Below, in pieces: positions 36,240 through 44,925 of a stretch of DNA of 64,000 nucleotides. A program made the position numbers and the translations under genes. The notes below the pieces were generated by a model, which ran no database searches, had not been told where the DNA came from, and saw nothing but the letters and a program-made list of their open reading frames with translations. The DNA lies in the NCBI RefSeq assembly GCF_006538745.1, contig NZ_BJLR01000030.1, forward strand, positions 62,001-126,000. The letters are read 5' to 3'. The DNA comes from Cellulomonas cellasea. GTDB lineage: Bacteria; Actinomycetota; Actinomycetes; Actinomycetales; Cellulomonadaceae. Numbering within the stretch: position 1 is the stretch's first letter; every line of letters starts with the position of its first letter.

Positions 36240-37268
36240 ATGTCCGTTCGCCCCCGTCTGCGCAGGCTCGCCCTCGCACTCCCCCTCGCCCTGGTCGCGC
36301 CGTTCGTCGCGGTCGCGGTCCTGGCCCCGCCCGCCGCGGCCCACGGCTCCGTGACGGACCCGCCCACCCGCAACTACAGCTGTCTCGAGCGCTGGGGCGA
36401 CAACCACCTCGACCCGACGATGCAGCAGAAGGACCCGATGTGCTGGGGCGCGTGGCAGCACGACCCCAACGCGATGTGGAACTGGAACGGCCTCTACCGT
36501 GAGGGCGTCGGCGGCCGCCACGAGGCGACGATCCCCGACGGCCAGCTCTGCAGCGGCGGCCGGACCTTCTCGCCGCGGTACGACTACATGGACACGCCGG
36601 GCAAGTGGGTCGCCAAGGGCGTCCCGCAGAGCTTCACGCTCACGCTGACCGACGGCGCGCAGCACGGCGCCGACTACCTGCGCATCTACGTCTCCAAGGC
36701 GGGCTTCGACCCGACGACGGAGCGCCTCGGCTGGGACGACCTCGACCTCGTCACGCAGACCGGTCGGTACGCGCCGGCGGGCAAGTACCAGGCGGACGTG
36801 AACCTCGGGAACCACACCGGCCGCGCGGTGCTGTTCACGGTCTGGCAGGCCAGCCACCTCGACCAGCCGTACTACCTGTGCAGCGACATCAACATCGGCG
36901 GCGGCACCACGACGCCGACGCCCAACCCGACGCCCACGCCGACGCCGACGGTCACCCCGGGCCCGACGCCGCAGCCCACGCAGCAGCCCACGGGCGCCTG
37001 CACGGCCACGGTCTCGGTCGCGAGCAGCTGGGGCAACGGCTACCAGGGCACGATCACGATCAAGGCCGGCTCGGCCGCGGTCAACGGCTGGAAGGCCACC
37101 GTGAGCGGCGCGACGATCACGCAGGCCTGGAACGGCAAGCTGTCGGGCAGCACGGTCACCAGCGAGGCCTACAACGGCAAGCTCGCTGCGGGCGCCACGA
37201 CCACCGCCGGGTTCCTCGGCAGCGGCCCGGCACCGACCAACGCCACCGCCACCTGCACGGCGTCCTGA
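36240..37268 (+). CDS. Secreted AA10 lytic polysaccharide monooxygenase with CBM2
   Basis: Copper enzyme that oxidatively cleaves crystalline cellulose and/or chitin outside the cell. Residues 1-34 are a Sec/Tat-like signal ending PPAAAHGSV, which exposes His35, the first histidine-brace ligand. The second is His206 (WQASHLDQPYYLCSD). The catalytic domain (35-220) contains NYSCLERWGDNH, DPMCWGAWQHDPNAMWNWNG and PDGQLCSGGRT, closely resembling what I recall of Streptomyces LPMO10B. A Thr/Pro linker (222-258) leads to a family 2 cellulose-binding module (262-342: CTATVSVASSWGNGYQGTIT, W at NGWKATVSG). ATG follows GGAGG; an out-of-frame ATG 4 bp upstream is ignored. Confidence 0.95.
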   Translation: MSVRPRLRRLALALPLALVAPFVAVAVLAPPAAAHGSVTDPPTRNYSCLERWGDNHLDPTMQQKDPMCWGAWQHDPNAMWNWNGLYREGVGGRHEATIPDGQLCSGGRTFSPRYDYMDTPGKWVAKGVPQSFTLTLTDGAQHGADYLRIYVSKAGFDPTTERLGWDDLDLVTQTGRYAPAGKYQADVNLGNHTGRAVLFTVWQASHLDQPYYLCSDINIGGGTTTPTPNPTPTPTPTVTPGPTPQPTQQPTGACTATVSVASSWGNGYQGTITIKAGSAAVNGWKATVSGATITQAWNGKLSGSTVTSEAYNGKLAAGATTTAGFLGSGPAPTNATATCTAS

Positions 37269-37315
37269 GGGCCCCGGGACGCACCCGCACGACGTCGGGC
37301 GACGAGTCCTGACGG

Positions 37316-37363
37316 CACGGCCACGGCCCCGTCCCTCTGCCGAGGGGCGGGGCCGCGCCCGTG
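37316..37363 (+). terminator. Terminator after the LPMO gene
   Basis: Arms CACGGCCACGGCCCCGTCCCTC (37316-37337, given here as two adjoining halves CACGGCCACGG and CCCCGTCCCTC) and its near-complement 37342-37363 around the loop TGCC. Small internal mismatches. It ends about 60 bp before the 3' end of the opposite-strand tRNA. Confidence 0.75.
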
Positions 37364-37420
37364 TCCGCAGTCGATCCCCGGTGAGGCGGTGCGTGGGCCG
37401 CGCACGAGCGGGGAGAGCGG

Positions 37421-37494
37421 TGGGCCAGGTGGGGCTTGAACCCACGACCGACGGATTATGAGTCCGCTGCTCTGACCGGCTGAGCTACTGGCCC
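37421..37494 (-). tRNA. tRNA with anticodon CAT (Met elongator or Ile2)
   Basis: Cloverleaf on the minus strand: acceptor GGGCCAG/CTGGCCC, D-arm GCTC...GAGC, anticodon stem CGGA(C) with loop CTCATAA (anticodon CAT), T-arm GTGGG TTCAAGC CCCAC and discriminator A. The loop alone does not separate elongator methionine from lysidine-modified Ile2; an initiator is excluded because the acceptor 1-72 pair is G-C and the anticodon stem lacks three consecutive G-C pairs. Confidence 0.93.
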
Positions 37495-37563
37495 GCGTGC
37501 GCCAGGCTACCGGGCGGTCGCGCCCGGCCGGCCGCAGCGTGCGGACCGGCCGGGCGCCGCCGG

Positions 37564-39456
37564 TCAGGGGTAGCTGACCACGAAGCTCGGCACGCCGATC
37601 GCGTCGCCGTTGACGGGCGCGCCGGTGTCGTTGACGACGTGGTCGATCGTCCCCGCCCCGAGCTGCACGCTCATGATGTTGTGCAGGCGCACCCCCGGAC
37701 GGTCGGGCACCTCGAAGCCACGGGTCGCGTGGATCGTCGGGTCGACGTTCGTGTAGACGTACGCCCCGCCGCCCCACAGCTCGTGCTCCCGCACGCGGTC
37801 GGACACCTTGTAGGCCGCCCAGCCGAGGACGCCGTCGTGCTGCCACGCCGCCTGGTTCGGCGGGTCGTAGGGCAGCTCGTTCTGGAACATGATCGTGCGG
37901 CCGCGCTCGCCGTTCCAGATGACGCTGTACTTCTGGTAGTGCTCGACGAACAGCGCGGTCGCCGTGACGTCGTCGCCGTTGACGACCACGCCGGTCGCCC
38001 CGGTGTTGAGGTCCCAGCCGACGCCCTCGCCGTGGTCGGCGCGCCACGCCCAGATGTTGTCGAGCACGACGTCGTCGCTGTTGACCTCGAGGCTGACCTC
38101 GGCGCGGCCGACGTGGGGTCCGCCGATGCGGAAGAACACGTCGTGCAGCGTGGTGGGGTTCGACCGGCGGTCGGCGTAGCCGTGGCCGCCGCGGTGCGAG
38201 CCGTTCTTCGGCCCGACCTGGAGCAGGACCGGGGAGCTGACCTCGCCCGCGTCGATCATGATGCCCGCGACATCGACGCCGCGGACGTCCGCGACCCGCA
38301 CGGGGACGACGCCGTTCATCGCCGTGAGCGTCGCGATGCCCAGGCCCAGCACGACGGTGTTCGCGCGCCTGATCTCGAGCGTCCGGTCGATCGCGTAGAC
38401 GCCGGGCGTGAGCAGCAGGTGCTTGCCGCGGGCGAGCTGGGCGTTGATCGTGCGGGCGCTGTCCGCGGGCGTGGCGACGTAGAAGTCACGCAGCGGGATC
38501 GCGCGGCCCGGCGTCGGGCCGTCCTCCCACGTGGTGCCCGAGGACTCGGTGCGCGCCTTCGGGACGAACACCTGGTAGCCCTTGCGGGCGTCGAGGTACA
38601 GGTACGGCTTCTCGACGCTGACCGGGTTGGTCGCGAGCGTCGTGTACGGCGGGTCGGGGAACGTCTGCTCCGGTGCGCCCTCGACGCCCGCGAACACCTG
38701 GTTCCAAACCGCGTTCGACCACTCGCCGATCGCGCTGTCGCGCACGAGGAACTGCTGCTGCGAGCCGTTGGTCACCGGACCGGTCTTCGAGTCGGCGATG
38801 AACCCGCCGCTCGCGTACTGCGGCCCGGCGGTGCAGAAGTCCATCAGCGTGAGGCTGCCGCCCGTGATGTTGACGCGGCGCATCGGGGACGCCTGCGAGA
38901 CGGCCCAGAAGTTGCCCGCGGCGCGGCAGTCCTTCCCGCCCGCGACGTTGATCGTGAGGTTGGACATCGACCGCCAGAAGTTGACGAGCGCGATGCAGTT
39001 GTCGGCCGTGAGGCAGCGGTTGTAGACGTCGACGTGCCCGTTGATCGTGACGTCGGTGGGTGACTGGCCGAGCCCTGCGACCTCGGTGTAGTAGCCGACC
39101 TGGAAGACGAGCGGCTCCTCCGGGGTGCCGTACGTGCCGGGCTTGAACAGCAGCGCGTAGCGCCCGTCGCCCATCTCGTCGTCGACCTGCTGGGCGGCGA
39201 TGGCGTCGACGGTCGCCTGGATCTCGCTCGTCGGCATGCTCGGGTCGAAGACCTTGACGTTGACGCCGAGGTCCGGGAGCCCGGACCCGCCACCGCGGTG
39301 GGCGGGCAGCGGGCCGGCGGCGGCACCTCCCGCGACACCGACCGCGGACGCGAGGGTCGCGAGGGTGACGATCCCGACGGCGAGCCGCGTGCGGAGCCGT
39401 CGACGATCGGGCCGTCGGGAGGACGAGAGAGCGCTCTCTGACCGAGGCAGCGTCAT
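37564..39456 (-). CDS. Secreted beta-helix protein, GH55-like (often mis-named adenylyl cyclase)
   Basis: A 630-residue exported protein. A basic, Arg-rich N-terminus (SSRRPDRRRLRTRLAVGI) and a hydrophobic core ending near residue 48 form the signal. The rest resembles pectate-lyase/GH55-type double beta-helix proteins: NVKVFDPSMPTSEIQATVDAI, ALLFKPGTYGTPEEPL, HLLLTPGVYAIDRTLEI, LHDVFFRIGG, WRADHGEGVGWDLNTG and HYQKYSVIWNGERGRTIMFQ. The paired xxKPGTY/LTPGVY strands are the GH55 hallmark for exo-beta-1,3-glucanases. Actinobacterial homologues are commonly labelled adenylyl cyclase or factor 5/8-like without basis. Placed beside the LPMO, a glycan-active role is likely; catalytic residues were not identified. 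Confidence 0.75.
   Translation of the reverse strand: MTLPRSESALSSSRRPDRRRLRTRLAVGIVTLATLASAVGVAGGAAAGPLPAHRGGGSGLPDLGVNVKVFDPSMPTSEIQATVDAIAAQQVDDEMGDGRYALLFKPGTYGTPEEPLVFQVGYYTEVAGLGQSPTDVTINGHVDVYNRCLTADNCIALVNFWRSMSNLTINVAGGKDCRAAGNFWAVSQASPMRRVNITGGSLTLMDFCTAGPQYASGGFIADSKTGPVTNGSQQQFLVRDSAIGEWSNAVWNQVFAGVEGAPEQTFPDPPYTTLATNPVSVEKPYLYLDARKGYQVFVPKARTESSGTTWEDGPTPGRAIPLRDFYVATPADSARTINAQLARGKHLLLTPGVYAIDRTLEIRRANTVVLGLGIATLTAMNGVVPVRVADVRGVDVAGIMIDAGEVSSPVLLQVGPKNGSHRGGHGYADRRSNPTTLHDVFFRIGGPHVGRAEVSLEVNSDDVVLDNIWAWRADHGEGVGWDLNTGATGVVVNGDDVTATALFVEHYQKYSVIWNGERGRTIMFQNELPYDPPNQAAWQHDGVLGWAAYKVSDRVREHELWGGGAYVYTNVDPTIHATRGFEVPDRPGVRLHNIMSVQLGAGTIDHVVNDTGAPVNGDAIGVPSFVVSYP
39426..39439. 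promoter_or_regulatory. Perfect 14-bp palindrome inside the 5' end of the GH55-like gene
   Basis: AGAGAGCGCTCTCT has perfect dyad symmetry centred on GCGC, resembling LacI-family operators with a central GCGC. It covers codons 6-10 (Ser/Glu/Ser/Ala/Leu), 17-30 bp inside the gene, a workable repressor position. No LacI-type repressor gene is in the window. Confidence 0.4.
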
Positions 39457-39642
39457 GGAGGGACCTGCTTTCTGAGGACGGGTCGGCGGTCCACGGCGCG
39501 TCCTTGGCCGCTCGACGATGAGCAGCAGGGGCTGGACGCGTGACCGAGATGTCCGACCCGCGGACGCTAGCGGCACGTGTCACCCCAGGTCAAGGGATCG
39601 CGGGGGCGGCGGGCGGGCCCTCGGCTGGATAGCGTTCAGCCC

Positions 39643-40539
39643 GTGCCCCACGTCCTCGTCAACGGCCCCGCGAGCTGGAACACGCTCGTCCGGGTCGCCG
39701 CCCTGCCCGACGCCCGCCCCCAGACGCTCTTCGCCTCCGGGCACCGCGACGCGCTCGGCGGGACGTCCGCCGGCAAGGCGCTGACCCTTGCCCGGCTCGG
39801 CGTCGACGTCACGCTGCGCACCGCGCTCGGCGACGACGACGCCGGCGACCGCATCCGCGCCGCGCTGTCGCAGCCGGGGCTCGACCTGGTCGCCGACCCT
39901 CTGCCCGGCGCGAGCGAGCGGCACCTCAACCTCATGGCGGACGACGGCGGCCGCCTCTCGGTCTACCTCGACCTGCCGCCCGAGCCCGGACCCGCCCCGG
40001 CGAGCGTGCAGGCCGCGCTCGCCCGCGCCGACGCCGTCGTCCTCGACCTCGCCGGGCACAGCCGCGAGCTGCTCCCGGTCGTGCGCGCCGCGGGCGTCCC
40101 GCTGTGGTGCGACGTGCACGACGACGACGGCCGCGCGCCCTTCCAACGGGAGTTCGCCGAGGCCGCCGACGTTCTCGTCGTGAGCGCCGACCGGCTCGAC
40201 GACGTCGAGGGCTACCTCGACCGGCACGTGGCGCGGGGCGCCCGCTGGGCCGTCTGCACGCGCGGGCGCGACGGCGCTCTCGCGCTCGGCCGCGACGAGG
40301 GCTGGTGGACGGTCTCCGCGGTGCCCGTGACCGCCGTCGACTCCAACGGCGCGGGCGACGGGTTCACCGCGGGGCTGCTCGCGGCGGCGCTGCGCGGGCT
40401 CCCCCTGCCCGACGCCCTGCGCCACGCCGCCGCCGCCGGAGCCCTCACCGTCGCGAGCGCCGAGCTCTCCGCGCCGGGGATCTCGCTCGGGGCGGTCGAA
40501 GAGCTCGCGCGCGCGGCTGTGGTGACGCAGCGGGTCTGA
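39643..40539 (+). CDS. PfkB-family carbohydrate kinase
   Basis: Ribokinase-fold sugar or nucleoside kinase of 298 residues. It opens VPHVLVNGPASWNTLVRVAALP, has the PfkB substrate motif ALGGTSAGKALTLARLGVDVTL and the catalytic/anion-hole motif VDSNGAGDGFTAGLLAAAL with the catalytic Asp near residue 240. The Gly-Gly-Thr version of the first motif (GGTSAGKA rather than GGxxxN) argues against classical ribokinase or fructokinase. GTG start; divergent from the GH55-like gene by about 190 bp. Substrate not predictable. Confidence 0.85.
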   Translation: MPHVLVNGPASWNTLVRVAALPDARPQTLFASGHRDALGGTSAGKALTLARLGVDVTLRTALGDDDAGDRIRAALSQPGLDLVADPLPGASERHLNLMADDGGRLSVYLDLPPEPGPAPASVQAALARADAVVLDLAGHSRELLPVVRAAGVPLWCDVHDDDGRAPFQREFAEAADVLVVSADRLDDVEGYLDRHVARGARWAVCTRGRDGALALGRDEGWWTVSAVPVTAVDSNGAGDGFTAGLLAAALRGLPLPDALRHAAAAGALTVASAELSAPGISLGAVEELARAAVVTQRV

Positions 40540-40702
40540 CCTGCGCCTCGTGGTCGCGGCGGTGGCCGGACGGCGCGGCGCCGCGCTCGTGGGTGTCCGC
40601 GTCGGCCGACGGCGCCGCGCTGCCCCCGTCGTGCCGGGTCGTGGCGCCCCGGCAGGAACGGTGTCGCGGTCCTGCCCGCCCGCCCGCCACTACGGTGGAG
40701 GG

Positions 40703-41209
40703 GTGCCCCTGTTCTCGCGTCGACCGTCCCTGCCCGCACCGATCCGGGAGCAGCTCGCGCTGCCGCCACGCGACCGCGTGCTCGTCGCGACGGAGCTGAC
40801 CGGGGGCGGCTGGGCCGCCGCGACCCGACGCGCGCTGTACGTCGTCGACCCGACGGTCGACCGGCGCCCCTGGGCCGACGTCGACCGGGCGACGCTCGAC
40901 GCCGACACGTCCGTGCTCACCGTCCACTGGGTCACGGGGACGTCCCAGGAGCTCGCGCTGACGGGCAGCGGCGCGCCGGCGTTCGCGCAGGTGCTCCGCG
41001 AGCGCGTGCAGTCGTCGGTCGTGCACAGCGAGAAGGTGCCGGTGAAGGGCGCCGGCACCGTCCGGGTCGCGCTGCGCCGCGACGAGGACGGCGAGCTGAT
41101 GTCCCAGGTCATCGGCGACGGCACCGTCGACCTGACGGACCCGACGGTCGCCGCGCTCGTCGACGCCGCCGAGCGACGCGTCCGGGCGGCGGCGGGCCTC
41201 GCCGGGTGA
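40703..41209 (+). CDS. Uncharacterised actinobacterial protein
   Basis: I do not recognise a named domain. The 168-residue product begins VPLFSRRPSLPAPIREQLALPPRDRVLVA and continues as alternating strands (AAATRRALYVVD, SVLTVHWVTGTSQELAL, TVRVALRRDEDGELMSQVIGDG) with a final helix (VAALVDAAERRVRAAAGLAG). The beginning resembles PH-like barrels that read a residue-by-residue property, but this is weak. The GTG was chosen because GTGGAGGGG precedes it. It ends 69 bp before tRNA-Asn. Confidence 0.65.
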   Translation: MPLFSRRPSLPAPIREQLALPPRDRVLVATELTGGGWAAATRRALYVVDPTVDRRPWADVDRATLDADTSVLTVHWVTGTSQELALTGSGAPAFAQVLRERVQSSVVHSEKVPVKGAGTVRVALRRDEDGELMSQVIGDGTVDLTDPTVAALVDAAERRVRAAAGLAG

Positions 41210-41278
41210 GGTCGCCCGTGACGTCGGCGGGGTGCGACGGAGCACTCCCGGAGGGCTGCTAGAGTTTTCCCCGCGCGA

Positions 41279-41351
<73 letters not shown>

Positions 41352-41360
41352 CAACCACGA

Positions 41361-41398
41361 AAGGCCCCTGACCGGCGGAGACGCCGGGCGGGGGCCTT
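41361..41398. terminator. Hairpin terminator after tRNA-Asn
   Basis: Outer stem AAGGCCCC/GGGGCCTT (41361-41368, 41391-41398) and inner stem CCGGCG/CGCCGG. It lies between tRNA-Asn and the convergent isomerase gene. Confidence 0.75.
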
Positions 41399-41416
41399 CG
41401 CTCTGCCCCGTGAGCG

Positions 41417-42244
41417 TCACCTGTACGGGATGCCCTCCGCGTCGAGGATCGCGGTGAACGCCCGGGTGGCCCGGACGAAGTTGGCGGGGCCAGACAGCGC
41501 TCCCCACTCGTTGTACGCGCCGAGGTGCGGCTCCATCGAGAAGAAGCCGTCGAAGCCGTCGGCGGCGAGCGCGCGGACCGTCTCCCGGAGCTGTCCGTCG
41601 CCCTCGCCGGCCGGCACCACGTCACCGGTCGCGAGCACCGCGTCCTTGATCTGGACATAGTCGGTGTACGGGCGCAGCCGCGCGTACCCGTCGGTGAACG
41701 GGGTGACACCGACCTGGACGTAGTTGGCGGCGTCCCACGCCAGCCGGAGCGCGGGTGAGCCCACCGACTCCACGATGTCGAGGACGCGGTCCGGGACGTC
41801 GCCGTAGATGTCCTTCTCGTTCTCGTGCAGCAGCACGATCCCGGTCGGCGCGGCCCGCTCGGTGAGCGCCGTCATCCGCCGCAGCACCTCGTCGCGGTGG
41901 TCGGCCGGCGCCTGGTCCGGGCGGAGGAAGAACGAGAAGATCCGCACGTAGGGGGCGCCGAGGCGCTGCGCGACGGCGAGCGCCCGGTCGGCCCGCACCA
42001 GGTGGGCGTCGAAGTCGTCCTCGATGTTGATCTTGCCGATCGGTGAGCCGATCGACGAGACCGCGATCCCGTGCGCCGCCAGGATCCCGGCGACCTCCTC
42101 CACCTGCTCGTCGCTCAGGTCCAGCACGTTGGTGTCCCAGGCGCTGCGGAGCTCGATGTGCGTGATGCCGAGCTCGTCGAGCGTGGCGCACTGGGTCTCG
42201 AGGTCGGGGTCGATCTCGTCGGCGAAGCCGGACAGGGTCCACAT
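41417..42244 (-). CDS. Sugar phosphate isomerase/epimerase family protein
   Basis: A 275-residue TIM barrel of the xylose-isomerase-like (AP endonuclease 2) family. Metal-site candidates: Glu in VLLHENEKDIYG, Asp in LAWDAANY, His/Gln region YVQIKDAV and Glu in FFSMEPHLG. N-terminus MWTLSGFADEIDPDLETQC is typical. RBS AAGGAGACG precedes the start. It is 31 bp downstream of a GPH-type sugar symporter on the same strand, so the two form a likely uptake-and-conversion unit for a sugar, inositol-like compound or glycoside. No regulator is adjacent; substrate unknown. Confidence 0.88.
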   Translation of the reverse strand: MWTLSGFADEIDPDLETQCATLDELGITHIELRSAWDTNVLDLSDEQVEEVAGILAAHGIAVSSIGSPIGKINIEDDFDAHLVRADRALAVAQRLGAPYVRIFSFFLRPDQAPADHRDEVLRRMTALTERAAPTGIVLLHENEKDIYGDVPDRVLDIVESVGSPALRLAWDAANYVQVGVTPFTDGYARLRPYTDYVQIKDAVLATGDVVPAGEGDGQLRETVRALAADGFDGFFSMEPHLGAYNEWGALSGPANFVRATRAFTAILDAEGIPYR

Positions 42245-42275
42245 GGTGTGTCGTCTCCTTCTTCGGGGTGCGGGG

Positions 42276-43736
42276 TCAGACCGCGCCGCGGTCGCCGAGC
42301 ACGGCGTGGTCGAGCGCCGCCTTGCGGGCCTCGGACTCGTCGCGGACCTCGCGGAAGCGCTCGTCGGTGAGCGGGTAGGTGACGAACACGATCATGGCGA
42401 GCACCGCCGCCACGGCGGGCACGAGACCGAAGACCACCTTGATCGCCAGGAGGGCCGACCCCGGCTGGTCCGGGGTGGCGACCTCGGCCGTCGCCGAGAC
42501 GTAGCCGCCCAGCGCCAGCGCCCACGCCGTCGCGGCCCCACCGATCGACTGGGTGACCTTGCGCGTGAAGGAGAAGATCGCGTACGTCGCGCCCTCCGAC
42601 CGCACCCCGGTCTTCCACTCGCCGTACTCGACGGTGTCGGGCTCGAGGGCGAACATCATGGTGTTGATCAGGGAGAACCCGACGCCCTTGATGCCGAGGC
42701 AGACCAGCGCGAACCAGACCATGCCGTCGGGGGTCAGGAAGAGCCCGACACCGCCGATCACGGTCAGGACGCCCGCGTACTGGAACAGCGTCTTCTTGCC
42801 GAACCGGGCGATCAGCTTCGGGCAGAACGGCGTGATGAGGATCTGCACGCCGGTGCTGAGCAGGGCGACCTGGAACGCGAGGCCGGGGTCGCCGAGGATG
42901 TACGTCGCGTAGTAGAGCGTGGCGCCCGTGACCGTGTAGTAGCCCAGCAGGTAGAAGAAGCTCGCGCCGCACAGGATGGCGAGCGGGCGGTTCTGGCGCA
43001 GCGTCGCGAACGTCTCCTTCACGGTCACGGTGGCCGAGCGGCGGACGACCGTCTCGTGGCACCACAGGAACGTCAGGCCGAACGCGATCGAGCCGAGCAG
43101 CAGGAACAGCAGCGTGATGTTCGTGAAGATCGCCTGCGCCTGCTCGAGGTAGACGTCCGGGGGCAGGGTGTCCTTCTGCGCGCGCAGGTCCGAGATCTGC
43201 GGGGCGATGATGTAGCTGATCAGCACGCCGCCCGCCGCTGCCCCGAGGGTGCGGCTCGCGACGAGCTTCGCGCGCTGGTGGACCGACTGCGTCATGGCCG
43301 AGGCGAGCGAGCCGTACGGGATGTTCACGAGCGAGTACAGCAGCCCGAGGACGGCGTACGAGACGTACACGTACAGCAGCGTGGCGGCGTCCCCCAGTCC
43401 GGTCGGCACCCGGAACGTCAGGAAGCTCATGAACAGCAGCGGCACGGCGAAGAAGAGGATGAACGGGCGGAACTTGCCCCAGCGCGTCATCGTCCGGTCG
43501 ACCGCGCGGCCGGCGAGCACGTCCGCGAAGGCGTCCCAGAGCCGGACGACGAAGAACATCGTCCCGACGGACGCCGCGGTCAGGCCGGCGACGTCGGTGT
43601 AGTAGTAGAGCAGGAACGTCGAACCGAGGGAGAACGCCAGGTTGCAGCCGAAGTCGCCGAGGCTGTAGCCGACCAACGCCCTCCATCTCAGCGGACGGCG
43701 GGCCGCCTCCTGCTGCTGGGCGATTGCTGTGGTCAT
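42276..43736 (-). CDS. MFS sugar:cation symporter, GPH (MelB-like) family
   Basis: Twelve-helix transporter of the glycoside-pentoside-hexuronide family, importing a sugar or glycoside with H+ or Na+. Signature after helix 2: RLWDAFADVLAGRAVDRT followed by MTRWGKFRPFIL. N-terminal WRALVGYSLGDFGCNLAFSLG is also typical. About 486 residues. The start is ATG at 43736 or the adjoining GTG at 43739; AGGAGAG precedes both. It leads the operon with the isomerase gene. Confidence 0.9.
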   Translation of the reverse strand: MTTAIAQQQEAARRPLRWRALVGYSLGDFGCNLAFSLGSTFLLYYYTDVAGLTAASVGTMFFVVRLWDAFADVLAGRAVDRTMTRWGKFRPFILFFAVPLLFMSFLTFRVPTGLGDAATLLYVYVSYAVLGLLYSLVNIPYGSLASAMTQSVHQRAKLVASRTLGAAAGGVLISYIIAPQISDLRAQKDTLPPDVYLEQAQAIFTNITLLFLLLGSIAFGLTFLWCHETVVRRSATVTVKETFATLRQNRPLAILCGASFFYLLGYYTVTGATLYYATYILGDPGLAFQVALLSTGVQILITPFCPKLIARFGKKTLFQYAGVLTVIGGVGLFLTPDGMVWFALVCLGIKGVGFSLINTMMFALEPDTVEYGEWKTGVRSEGATYAIFSFTRKVTQSIGGAATAWALALGGYVSATAEVATPDQPGSALLAIKVVFGLVPAVAAVLAMIVFVTYPLTDERFREVRDESEARKAALDHAVLGDRGAV

Positions 43737-43865
43737 CACTTTCTCTCCTCGTCGAAGGGACGCGCGGCCCGCACATCAGATCCTGGGGCGAGGGGGCGGG
43801 CAATCAGTTGCCGGTAGTTGCCGCCACGGTGCGGTCGGTACGGGTCCCTGGCTAGGTTGGCTCCC

Positions 43866-44441
43866 GTGGCAGAGAAGGTGGTCGTGCTCACCGGTCCGCC
43901 CGGCGCCGGCAAGTCGACGGTCGCGGCGCAGCTCGCACGGCGCTTCACCCGTGCGGTCCACCTGCACACCGACGACTTCTGGTCGGCGATCGTCAGCGGC
44001 GGCGTTCCGCCCTACGAGCCGTCGGCCCGCGCCCAGAACGAGACGGTGGTCGACGTCCTCGCGGGCGCGGCCTTCACCTACGCCGGCGGCGGCTTCGTGA
44101 CCGTGGTCGACGGGGTCGTCGGGCCGTGGATGCTCGACCGCTTCCTGGCGGCGGCCCCGCCCGGACGGGACGTCCCGGTGGACTATGTCGTGCTCCGCCC
44201 GCAGCGGGAGGTCACGCTCGCGCGCGCGACCGCCCGGGGCCCGGGCGCGCTCGTGGAGGAGGGCCCGGTGCGGCAGATGTGGGACGCGTTCGCGGACCTC
44301 GGCGCGTTCGAGGCCCACGTGCTCGACACGTCCGGCGAGGACGCCGCGACGACGACGGAGCGCGTGGCCCGCGCAGTGGCGTCCGGGCGCTGCACGGTCC
44401 CGCGCCCGCGCGGCGCCCGACCGACGCCGCCGGTCGGATGA
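43866..44441 (+). CDS. P-loop nucleotide kinase-like protein
   Basis: A 191-residue AAA-type or shikimate/chloramphenicol-kinase-like P-loop protein. Walker A is VVVLTGPPGAGKSTVAA at residues 7-16, then LHTDDFWSAI, which resembles the acidic substrate site of small-molecule kinases. The second half has a lid-like Arg stretch (RPQREVTLARATAR) and VLDTSGEDAATTTERVARAV. GTG start at 43866. It could be a zeta-toxin or antibiotic phosphotransferase relative; no antitoxin or resistance context is visible. Confidence 0.75.
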   Translation: MAEKVVVLTGPPGAGKSTVAAQLARRFTRAVHLHTDDFWSAIVSGGVPPYEPSARAQNETVVDVLAGAAFTYAGGGFVTVVDGVVGPWMLDRFLAAAPPGRDVPVDYVVLRPQREVTLARATARGPGALVEEGPVRQMWDAFADLGAFEAHVLDTSGEDAATTTERVARAVASGRCTVPRPRGARPTPPVG

Positions 44442-44459
44442 CACGGTCCCCCGGCGCTC

Positions 44460-44885
44460 GTGGCGCCGGTGCAGCAGGTGGCAGGATCGAGCGCCGCCCG
44501 GGCAGGACCGGGCCCCGCCGGCCCGCGCCTGACCATCGCGATCCTGCTGTGGCAGCTCGCCGGCTACGGGCAGCGCGGCACGGCCCGCGGGATCTGGAAG
44601 AACAACTCGATGTTCCGCCTCCCGGTCGAGGCGCACGTCGCACCCGGCCACGGGATCACGACGACGTCGCCGGGGATGTCCTCCTGGTACGACTGGTCGC
44701 GGATCGCGCGCGTCCAGGAGACGCCGCGGGTCTTCGTGCTCCAGATCGACGAGAACCGCGGCGGCCCGTTCTTCGTGCTGGCCAAGCGCGGGCTCCCCTC
44801 GCCCCACGACCTCGCCGTGCTGCGCACCGTGCTGTCGGTCGAGGTCGGCTCGCGGTCGGGGACCGTCCTGCTGCTGACGTCCTGA
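44460..44885 (+). CDS. YcxB-like C-terminal domain protein, apparently short
   Basis: A 141-residue product. From about residue 25 it looks like the C-terminal half of YcxB-type proteins: VAPGHGITTTSPGMSSWYDWSRIARVQETPRVFVLQID and FVLAKRGLPSPHDLAVLRTVL. One hydrophobic stretch (LTIAILLWQLAGYG) lies before it. The usual N-terminal two-helix membrane part is missing, and only 18 bp separate it from the preceding gene, so it looks N-terminally reduced. GTG start at 44460 is uncertain. Function unknown. Confidence 0.55.
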   Translation: MAPVQQVAGSSAARAGPGPAGPRLTIAILLWQLAGYGQRGTARGIWKNNSMFRLPVEAHVAPGHGITTTSPGMSSWYDWSRIARVQETPRVFVLQIDENRGGPFFVLAKRGLPSPHDLAVLRTVLSVEVGSRSGTVLLLTS

Positions 44886-44925
44886 CCGACGGCTCGGCCC
44901 GAGGCTCCCCCGCTACCGTGGGCCG

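Noticed and set aside
36236-36242. ATG at 36236 as the LPMO start
   Set aside because: Out of frame with the signal peptide; the ATG at 36240 gives a proper signal ending before the mature His.
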